Below are positions 1 to 6,213 of a stretch of 64,000 bases of DNA, piece after piece. The number at the start of each line of letters is the position of its first letter. Position 1 is the stretch's first letter. This stretch comes from JBNKVT01 sp050299335 (GTDB lineage Bacteria > Pseudomonadota > Alphaproteobacteria > Rhodobacterales > Rhodobacteraceae), in assembly GCA_050299335.1 (NCBI GenBank), contig JBNKVT010000003.1, positions 6,523-70,522 of the forward strand. Direction: 5' to 3'. A program made the translations under genes and the position numbers. The notes beneath the pieces were generated by a model. That model saw only the letters and a program-made list of their open reading frames with translations, was not told where the DNA came from and searched no databases.

Positions 1-130
1 GACGGTCGGTCCGGGAAAAGCGGCGATAGCCGTTTGTGTCGCGTTGCGGCGCGATCAGGCCGATTTCCTCGTAATAGCGGATGGTCTTTGCAGGCAGACC
101 GGTGCGGTCGGCGACTTCAGAGATATTCAT
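1..130 (-). CDS. cueR: CueR-like MerR-family copper regulator, N-terminal fragment (cut by window edge)
   Basis: Only the first 43 codons are inside the window; the gene continues past the left edge. The N-terminus begins MNISEVADRTGLPAKTIRYY and continues with EEIGL, the winged-helix DNA-binding region typical of MerR proteins. The start ATG overlaps the stop of the upstream copper ATPase gene (ATGA, 127-130), so the two are translationally coupled. Pairing with copA and a MerR-type promoter with a 19-bp spacer in front of copA make Cu(I) sensing the best inference. The metal-binding Cys residues lie outside the window, so the metal cannot be read directly. Confidence 0.85.
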   Translation of the reverse strand, partial: MNISEVADRTGLPAKTIRYYEEIGLIAPQRDTNGYRRFSRTDR

Positions 131-2508
131 GCGCGGGTCTCCGGGTGCCAGTGTTTCAGGAGCAAGGCGTTGGTGACCACCGAAACCGAGGACATGGCCA
201 TGGCGGCCCCGGCAATGGCGGGGTTTAGAAAGCCGAGGGCTGCAAGCGGCAGGCAGACGATATTATAGGCAAAGGCCCAGAAGAGGTTCTGGCGAATCTT
301 CCTTCCGGTGGCCTTCGCGATATCGAGCGCATCGGCGACCAGCGATGGGTTCGGCCGCATCAGGGCGATATCGGCTGATTCCATCGCCACATCCGCGCCG
401 CCCGACATGGCGATGCCGAGATGGGCAGCAGCGAGCGCCGGGGCATCGTTGATCCCGTCCCCGACCATGGCGACCCGCGCGCCAGAGGCGGTCAGGGCCT
501 TGATCCGGGCGGCTTTCTCGTCCGGATGGACCCCGGCGGTGACTTCGTCGATGCCGAGGCTTTCGGCGATCTTCTCCGCCGTAGCCCGGTTGTCGCCGGT
601 CAGGAGTGCCGTGCGGAGGCGACGCCGGTGCAGGGCGTCGATGGCCGTCCTGGCGTCCTTGCACGGTGTGTCGGCGAGCGCGATCAGGCCCAGCGGGGTC
701 CTGTCACGGGAGACCCAGACGACGGTGTTGCCTTCGGCCTCCAGCGCCTTGGCGCGGGCGCTCTGTGCGGGGTCCGGCGCCTCCGCGGCATAGTCGGCAC
801 GCCCGATACGGATCAGGGCGCCGTCCACCCTGCCTTCGACACCGCTGCCGGTTTTTGCCTTGAAGTCAGTGACTTGCGGCAGGTCTAGGCTGCGGGCCTC
901 TGCTTCCCGGACAATGGCGCGGCCCAGCAGGTGTTCGGAATTGCCTTGCACGGCGGCGGCGAAGGTCAGGAGCGCGGTTTCATCGGCCTCGAAAGGTGCC
1001 AGGCCGGTAATCTCAGGCTTGCCAATTGTCAGCGTCCCGGTCTTGTCGAAGACCACGGTGTCGATTTCGGCGGCACGTTCAAGCGCTTCGATATCACGGA
1101 TCAGGATGCCGTGGCGGGCGGCGACGCCGGTGCCGGCGACCAGCGCCGTTGGGGTTGCCAAGCCAAGCGCACAGGGGCAGGCGATGACCAGGACGGCGAT
1201 GGCGGCACCCAGCGCGGTCTCAAGCGTTGCACCGGCTGCGAGCCAGCCCGCGAGGGTCAGGGTGGCGAGGACGAGGACTGCGGGCACGAAAATGGCGGCG
1301 ATACGGTCGACAAGGCGCTGGATCGGGGTGCGACCGGTCTGCGCCTGTTCGACCAGATGGGCGATCCGGGCCAGCGTGGTGTCTGCGCCGACGCGGTCGG
1401 TCTCGATCTTCAGCGCCCCGTTGCCGTTGATCGACCCGGCGGTGACCCGGTCTCCAGGCGCGCGGAGGACGGGGATTGGTTCGCCGGTTATCAGGCTTTC
1501 GTCGATCTCGCTTGCACCTTCGGTGATGATGCCATCGACAGGCAGCCGCTCGCCGGGTCGGACAAGGGCGATGTCGCCGAGGGCGACCTGGGCGACCGGC
1601 AGTTCGGTTTCTGTGCCGTTTTTCAGGATGCGGGCGGTGTCTGGGCGCAGCTCCATCAGGGCGCGGAGGGCGGCAGAGGCGGAGCGTTTGGCGCGGGTTT
1701 CCAGATACTTGCCGAGAAGGACAAGGGTGATGATGACGGCGGCGGCCTCGAAATAGAGATGACCCATCGCGGCAGCGCCGAGCGTGAAGACGGTGACCAG
1801 CGAATAGAAATACGCCGCCGAGGAGCCGAGGGCGACCAGCGTGTCCATGTTGGAGGTGCGGGCCTTCGCGGCCTTAAAGGCGCCGAGATAGAAGCGGCGA
1901 CCGAACCAGAACTGGACCGGGGTGGCAAGCGCCAGCTCGGTCCAGACGGAAAGATGGAAACCAAGCGGCGCGACCATCGAGACCATCTGTGCGACCAGCG
2001 GCAGGGTAAGGAAGGCGGCAAGCCCAAGTTCGATCAGGTCGCGGTCGCGGGGGGTGTCCGTTCGGGCCATCGTTTCGGGCACCGCTGCGTCATAGCCCGC
2101 AGCGCGGATGGCAGCGATCAGGTCGGCGGTCCGGGTACCGGCAGCGATTCGGACCTGCGCCCGGTCGGTGGCCGGGTTGACATCGGCGCTGAGAACACCG
2201 GGAACGGCAGCCAGCGCCGTTTGGAGCCTGTTGGCGCAGGAGGCGCAGGTCATGCCGGTGATGTCGAGGCCGATCTCTTCGGTCCTGACGCCGTAGCCTG
2301 CATCCCGGACCGCCTTTTCAAGCGACACCGGGTTGGCTGGGGCGGAAAAATCAATTTCGGCGCGTTCGAGTGCAAGGTTGACCGAGGCCGAAGTGACACC
2401 CGGGACGGCAGAGAGGGCCTTCTGGACGCGGTTTGCACAGCCCGCACAGGTCAGGCCGGTCAGCGGCAGGCCGGTATGGCGGGGGCCGGAATGGGTGTCG
2501 AGCGGCAT
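127..2508 (-). CDS. copA: Cu(I)-exporting P1B-type ATPase CopA
   Basis: Inner-membrane ATPase of 793 aa that pumps Cu(I) out of the cytoplasm. Two N-terminal heavy-metal domains carry GLTCAGC (Cys about 21/24) and GMTCASC (about 88/91). The transmembrane metal site CPC is at about 444-446, the actuator loop TGEP at about 341, the phosphorylation site DKTGT at about 488, and GDGINDAPAL lies near the C-terminus. The start at 2508 follows AGGAGA about 9 nt upstream; an in-frame ATG 8 codons earlier lies inside the promoter and was not used. The gene is driven by a CueR-type promoter and its stop overlaps the cueR start. An oddity is the HP motif, which reads SEHLL rather than the usual SEHPL. 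Confidence 0.96.
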   Translation of the reverse strand: MPLDTHSGPRHTGLPLTGLTCAGCANRVQKALSAVPGVTSASVNLALERAEIDFSAPANPVSLEKAVRDAGYGVRTEEIGLDITGMTCASCANRLQTALAAVPGVLSADVNPATDRAQVRIAAGTRTADLIAAIRAAGYDAAVPETMARTDTPRDRDLIELGLAAFLTLPLVAQMVSMVAPLGFHLSVWTELALATPVQFWFGRRFYLGAFKAAKARTSNMDTLVALGSSAAYFYSLVTVFTLGAAAMGHLYFEAAAVIITLVLLGKYLETRAKRSASAALRALMELRPDTARILKNGTETELPVAQVALGDIALVRPGERLPVDGIITEGASEIDESLITGEPIPVLRAPGDRVTAGSINGNGALKIETDRVGADTTLARIAHLVEQAQTGRTPIQRLVDRIAAIFVPAVLVLATLTLAGWLAAGATLETALGAAIAVLVIACPCALGLATPTALVAGTGVAARHGILIRDIEALERAAEIDTVVFDKTGTLTIGKPEITGLAPFEADETALLTFAAAVQGNSEHLLGRAIVREAEARSLDLPQVTDFKAKTGSGVEGRVDGALIRIGRADYAAEAPDPAQSARAKALEAEGNTVVWVSRDRTPLGLIALADTPCKDARTAIDALHRRRLRTALLTGDNRATAEKIAESLGIDEVTAGVHPDEKAARIKALTASGARVAMVGDGINDAPALAAAHLGIAMSGGADVAMESADIALMRPNPSLVADALDIAKATGRKIRQNLFWAFAYNIVCLPLAALGFLNPAIAGAAMAMSSVSVVTNALLLKHWHPETRA

Positions 2509-2529
2509 GGATTGTCTCCTTCGACACTC

Positions 2530-2560
2530 CACATAAGGCTTCCAGTGGCTGGAAGGTCAA
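2530..2560 (-). promoter_or_regulatory. copA promoter with CueR-type operator
   Basis: Reading leftward, TTGACC (2560-2555) and TATGTG (2535-2530) are separated by 19 bp, the over-long spacer typical of MerR-family activated promoters. The spacer holds a perfect dyad CTTCCAG-N3-CTGGAAG (2539-2555), which resembles known CueR boxes. The predicted transcript starts near 2523, just ahead of the copA ribosome binding site. Confidence 0.85.
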
Positions 2561-2607
2561 GGGGTGACCATGGAGTGGCGAAGAATTCTTTCAAGCGCGA
2601 ATCCGCA

Positions 2608-2636
2608 TTGACCGTGGCGGCGAGGGGCGATATCGG
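2608..2636 (+). promoter_or_regulatory. sigma-70-like promoter for tRNA-Gly
   Basis: TTGACC (2608-2613), a 17-bp spacer and TATCGG (2631-2636) end 13 nt before the tRNA-Gly gene. Placement and spacing fit a housekeeping promoter; the -10 match is only moderate. Confidence 0.5.
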
Positions 2637-2649
2637 AGAGGGCATCCGG

Positions 2650-2725
2650 GCGGGTGTAGCTCAGTTGGTAGAGCATCAGCTTCCCAAGCTGAGGGTCGCG
2701 AGTTCGAATCTCGTCGCCCGCTCCA
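2650..2725 (+). tRNA. tRNA-Gly (anticodon CCC)
   Basis: This is a complete 76-nt cloverleaf with encoded CCA. The acceptor stem GCGGGTG pairs with CGCCCGC, the anticodon loop is TTCCCAA with anticodon CCC, and the T-arm holds GTTCGAATC. A T-run (ATTTTTGG) follows the gene. Confidence 0.95.
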
Positions 2726-3021
2726 CGGATTTTTGGCAAGTCGGGTGTTGTTTTGATGGGGTGCGGAAGCGCAGACCTTGAGGGATGGTGCGTGCGAGCA
2801 CGCACCCTACGGGCGCTGCGATTTCGCGTAGGGTGCGTGATTTCACGCACCATGTAACCAGGAAACAAGCGATGTTGCCGCGTTTTCTCCTCCAAAGGTG
2901 CGTGATTTCACGCCCCATGCGCCCGGGAAACACATGACGGCTTTGCGGTGTATTCTCCAACACAGGTGCGCAGCAAGCTGAGAAACCCGCTGATTGGCTT
3001 GGCGGCGTCCCGGACAGCCGG
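2726..3021. repeat. Intergenic spacer with three copies of a GTGCGTG-CACGCAC palindrome
   Basis: No gene is seen here. Three 20-bp palindromes lie at 2787-2806 (GGTGCGTGCGAGCACGCACC), 2832-2851 (GGTGCGTGATTTCACGCACC) and 2897-2916 (last arm CGCCCC). A fourth relative lies at 31761-31778. Between copies 1 and 2, CCCTAC and GTAGGG form an additional inverted pair. The layout looks like a REP-type dispersed palindrome cluster. Confidence 0.75.
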
Positions 3022-3471
3022 TCAGCCCGATGCCTCGATCCACGCCTTGAGGTTCCCGAGGGTCTGGGACGTGCCGTCCGCGATGCCCATCGCGATGAAC
3101 TGTTCGAGATGCTCCGCCGAGGCGCAGGCCATGGTGACGGTCATATGGGTCACGGCACCGCCGGAGGCGAAAGTGACGGTGCCCACCGCGCCCATCGCCT
3201 CGAAGCCGATCCGTTCCGGGCGTTCAAGCACGGTGTAACGGCCCTCGAACGGGTGCGCCTCGCGGCCCGTATTGGTGAAGCGGAAAGTTCCGCCGACGCG
3301 CAGGTCGATCTCGCATCCGGCAAGAGGCGCCCCGGTCGGGTCCCACCAGCGGCTGACCTGATCGGGCCGGGTCCATGCGTCGAACAGCCGTTCCGGCGTA
3401 CTCCGGATCGTGCGGCGCAGGGTGATGGTGTTGGCAGTCCGGTCGATCTCGAAACGCTCGGTGACGGTCAT
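3022..3471 (-). CDS. SRPBCC/AHSA1-domain protein
   Basis: This 149-aa protein has an Activator-of-Hsp90-ATPase-like START fold. It contains RLFDAWTRPDQVSRWW near residue 30, a GGTFRF strand and a C-terminal helix ending LKAWIEASG. The family binds hydrophobic ligands, but the substrate of these ArsR-linked members is generally unknown. The start was placed at 3471 because its ATG overlaps the ArsR stop (ATGA) and AGGAG lies upstream; earlier Met codons lie inside the ArsR gene. It is co-transcribed with the ArsR gene, a very common pairing, so expression is probably controlled by that repressor. Confidence 0.88.
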   Translation of the reverse strand: MTVTERFEIDRTANTITLRRTIRSTPERLFDAWTRPDQVSRWWDPTGAPLAGCEIDLRVGGTFRFTNTGREAHPFEGRYTVLERPERIGFEAMGAVGTVTFASGGAVTHMTVTMACASAEHLEQFIAMGIADGTSQTLGNLKAWIEASG

Positions 3472-3788
3472 GTGCCTTGCTCCTGTCCTTCGATGAAATC
3501 CTCCAGCCGGCCGAGGCGCGTTTCCCACTGGCTGCGGAACTGGGATAGCCAGTCGTCGGCCAGTTTCAGGCCCTCGGGGCGCAACCGCCGCGGGCGGGTT
3601 TGCGCATCCACGCGGGTCTCGATCAGGCCGGCGCGTTCCAGCACCTTGAGGTGGCTGGAGATGGTCGGCTGGCTCAGATCATGTGGTGCCGCGAGTTCCG
3701 ATACGGTGGCTTCGCCTTGCATGAGCCGCGCCAGGATGGCGCGGCGGGTGGGGTCGCCGAGGGCAGTAAAGGCCTGGTCAAGTGACAT
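3468..3788 (-). CDS. ArsR/SmtB-family HTH transcriptional regulator
   Basis: This 106-aa winged-helix repressor opens MSLDQAFTALGDPTRRAILA and has a recognition region LSQPTISSHLKVLERAGLI at about residues 40-58. The C-terminus lacks an obvious Cys-rich metal site, so it is probably a non-metal member of the family. It heads a two-gene operon with the SRPBCC gene. AGGGAGGA lies just before the start. An inverted repeat at 3820-3838 is the likely autoregulatory operator. Confidence 0.9.
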   Translation of the reverse strand: MSLDQAFTALGDPTRRAILARLMQGEATVSELAAPHDLSQPTISSHLKVLERAGLIETRVDAQTRPRRLRPEGLKLADDWLSQFRSQWETRLGRLEDFIEGQEQGT

Positions 3789-3819
3789 GGGTGTCCTCCC
3801 TGACCACGATCATAGATGA

Positions 3820-3838
3820 CTTTCAATATAGATGAAAG
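3820..3838 (-). promoter_or_regulatory. Inverted repeat, probable ArsR operator
   Basis: CTTTCA-N7-TGAAAG is a perfect 6-bp dyad about 30 nt upstream of the ArsR start in an AT-rich patch (ATATAGATG). Position and symmetry suggest an operator for the divergently isolated arsR-SRPBCC operon. The binding protein is inferred, not shown. Confidence 0.55.
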
Positions 3839-3950
3839 AAAATATTTAGGACGCGGCGAATGAGCCCCCGCCATATGTCGGAAGTGGAAAGGAATATTCC
3901 GTGAAATCAGAAAGTCAGGGGTATTTTCACGATGAAAACGCCCCCTGGCT

Positions 3951-4514
3951 TCAGGCCCGCTCGACGTATTCGAAGGTCTCCGTCGAGACAACAATATCCT
4001 CGTCATTGCCGACAAAGGGCGGCACCATGACCCGTACCCCGTTGTCGAGAACGGCCGGTTTGAAGCTGTTGGCGGCCGTCTGGCCCTTCACCGCCGGCTC
4101 GGTCTCGACGATCTTGCAGGTGACGCGGTCGGGCAGCGAGGCGCTGAGCGCCTCGGCCTCATAATACTCGATATGGACCGTCATGCCGTCCTGGAGGAAC
4201 GGCCGCCGGTCGCCGAGGATGTCGGCGGGCAGTTCGATCTGCTCATAGGTCTCGTTGTCCATGAAGACCAGCATCCCGTCGGTCTCGTAAAGGAACTGTT
4301 GGTCCTTCTGCTCCAGCCGCACCCGTTCGACCTTGTCGGCCGAGCGGAACCGCTCGTTCAGCTTCGAGCCGTTCCTGAGGTTCTTCATCTCCACCTGCGC
4401 GAAGGCCCCGCCCTTGCCGGGCTTCACATGGTTGACCTTCACCGCCACCCAGAGCCCGTCATTATGCTCCAGGATATTGCCGGGGCGGATTTCGTTGCCG
4501 TTGATCTTGGGCAT
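3951..4514 (-). CDS. efp: Translation elongation factor P
   Basis: This 187-aa EF-P stimulates peptide-bond formation at polyproline stretches on the ribosome. The N-terminal KOW-like domain begins MPKINGNEIRPGNILEHNDG, and the tip loop KPGKGGAF places the conserved Lys at residue 34. Two OB domains follow. The start was set at 4514 because the family begins at MPKINGNEI and GAAGGA precedes it; an ATG 13 codons earlier is less likely. Lys34 is the residue that EpmA modifies in E. coli; no epmA or epmB is seen in this window. The gene appears monocistronic. Confidence 0.95.
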   Translation of the reverse strand: MPKINGNEIRPGNILEHNDGLWVAVKVNHVKPGKGGAFAQVEMKNLRNGSKLNERFRSADKVERVRLEQKDQQFLYETDGMLVFMDNETYEQIELPADILGDRRPFLQDGMTVHIEYYEAEALSASLPDRVTCKIVETEPAVKGQTAANSFKPAVLDNGVRVMVPPFVGNDEDIVVSTETFEYVERA

Positions 4515-4652
4515 GTCGCCGTCCTTCGTCTGACCTTCCTTGGCCGCCGTCATAGGCGAGGATCAAGGACAGGGCAAGAAGTCGCGCAACGACTGCTGCC
4601 GGGGCTTGCCTTATTCCGGCAGTTGCGCCTCAATGGCGGCAGTAACGGGGGC

Positions 4653-5906
4653 ATGATGCGGTATTCGGCTTGGAAACTGATCCAGAACGGGTTCGGACAG
4701 AAACCCATCTGGCCGCCGCTTTGGCGCACGCCGGAACCGAAACCGGACTATGATTACCTGATCATCGGCGGCGGCGGGCATGGGCTGGCGACGGCCTATT
4801 ATCTGGCGAAGAACCACGGGATCACGAATGTCGCCGTGCTCGAGAAGGGGGTGATCGGGGCCGGGAATGTCGGGCGGAACACCACCATCGTGCGGGCGAA
4901 CTACACTCTGCCGGGGAATGTCGAGTTCCATTCCCAATCGCTGAAGCTCTGGGAAGAGCTGGCGCAGACGCTCAACTACAACACCATGTTCTCGCAGCGC
5001 GGCGTGCTGATGCTCGGCCATACGCCGGGCCAGATGACAGCCCTGGCGCGGCGCGGCAACGCGGTCAGGCTGCAGGGCGACGATGCCGAGCTGATGAGCC
5101 GCGACGCGCTCAGGGCCTACGCCCCTTTCCTCAATTTCGACAATGCGCGGTTCCCCATCGAAGGCGGGCTCTTGCAGCGGAGGGCCGGAACGGCGCGGCA
5201 TGACGCGGTGGCCTGGGGGTTTGCGCGCGCCGCCGATCAGCGGGGCGTTGATATCGTGCAGAATTGCGAGGTCACCGGGTTCCGGATCGAGGCCGGGCGG
5301 GTGCGCGGGGTCGAGACGACACGCGGGCCGATTTCGGCGGCGAAAGTGGGGATTTGCGTTGCCGGACGCTCGAGCCAGGTCGCGCAGATGGCCGGGTTGC
5401 GCCTTCCGATCGAAAGTCATGTCTTGCAAGCCTTCGTCACCGAAGGGCTGAAGCCGGTGATCCCCAACGTGATCGCCTATGGGATGGGACATTTCTATAT
5501 CAGCCAGTCGGACAAGGGCGGGCTGGTCTTCGGCGGCGATCTCGACGGCTACAATTCCTACGCCCAGCGCGGAAACCTGCCGATGGCCGAACATGTTATG
5601 GAGGCCGGGATGCAGCTTTTGCCGCAGCTGGGCCGGGCTAGGGTGCTGCGCAGTTGGGGTGGCATCATGGACATGACCATGGACGGCGCGCCGATCATCG
5701 ACCGGGCACCGGTCGAGGGGCTCTTTTTCAATGGCGGCTGGTGCTATGGCGGTTTCAAGGCGATCCCGGCCTCGGGTTGGTGCTTTGCGCATCTGATGGC
5801 CACCGGCAATCCGGCGGAGGAGGCGCGGCGCTACACGCTCAACCGGTTCGAAACCGGACGGCTGATCGACGAGGAAGGGACCGGCGCGCAGCCGAATTTG
5901 CATTGA
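4653..5906 (+). CDS. soxB: Sarcosine oxidase subunit beta
   Basis: This 417-aa flavoprotein subunit of heterotetrameric sarcosine oxidase oxidises sarcosine (N-methylglycine) and passes the methyl group to tetrahydrofolate with the other subunits. The N-terminus MRYSAWKLIQNGFGQ is followed by PLWRTPEPKPDYD and the dinucleotide motif IIGGGGHGLATAYYL at about 37-51. ARHDAVAWG contains a conserved His (about 183), which by position is the probable covalent flavin site. Tandem ATGs at 4653 and 4656 make the start ambiguous by one codon. It is the first gene of soxBDAG and a gap of 34 nt precedes soxD. The gene pair glyA/purU often linked to sox operons is absent here. Confidence 0.95.
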   Translation: MMRYSAWKLIQNGFGQKPIWPPLWRTPEPKPDYDYLIIGGGGHGLATAYYLAKNHGITNVAVLEKGVIGAGNVGRNTTIVRANYTLPGNVEFHSQSLKLWEELAQTLNYNTMFSQRGVLMLGHTPGQMTALARRGNAVRLQGDDAELMSRDALRAYAPFLNFDNARFPIEGGLLQRRAGTARHDAVAWGFARAADQRGVDIVQNCEVTGFRIEAGRVRGVETTRGPISAAKVGICVAGRSSQVAQMAGLRLPIESHVLQAFVTEGLKPVIPNVIAYGMGHFYISQSDKGGLVFGGDLDGYNSYAQRGNLPMAEHVMEAGMQLLPQLGRARVLRSWGGIMDMTMDGAPIIDRAPVEGLFFNGGWCYGGFKAIPASGWCFAHLMATGNPAEEARRYTLNRFETGRLIDEEGTGAQPNLH

Positions 5907-5940
5907 TGAACGCAGGATCGATTGACGGAGTCGAAGTGAA

Positions 5941-6213
5941 ATGCGCCTGACCTGCCCCCTTTGCGGCGAACGCGACCTGCGCGAGTTCCGCTATCGCGGG
6001 TCGGCGAAGCTGATGGCGCGGGAGGGGGCCACCAAGAGGGCCGAGGCGTTTCACGACTATCTCCATCTCCGCGACAATCGCGCCGGGGACAATGCCGAAC
6101 TTTGGCAGCATGTCTTGGGCTGCCGGTCCTGGCTGAGGGTGGTGCGGAACACCACGACCCATGCCATCGGCTCGGTGGAACTGGCGCGGCTGGCTGATCG
6201 GGGCAAGCCATGA
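5941..6213 (+). CDS. soxD: Sarcosine oxidase subunit delta
   Basis: This 90-aa zinc-binding subunit has a CPLCG knuckle (Cys5, Cys8) and the WQHVLGC segment (His57, Cys61), the expected Zn ligands of the family. The delta subunit is structural and holds the alpha-beta-gamma complex together. Its stop overlaps the soxA start (ATGA), indicating translational coupling. Confidence 0.95.
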   Translation: MRLTCPLCGERDLREFRYRGSAKLMAREGATKRAEAFHDYLHLRDNRAGDNAELWQHVLGCRSWLRVVRNTTTHAIGSVELARLADRGKP

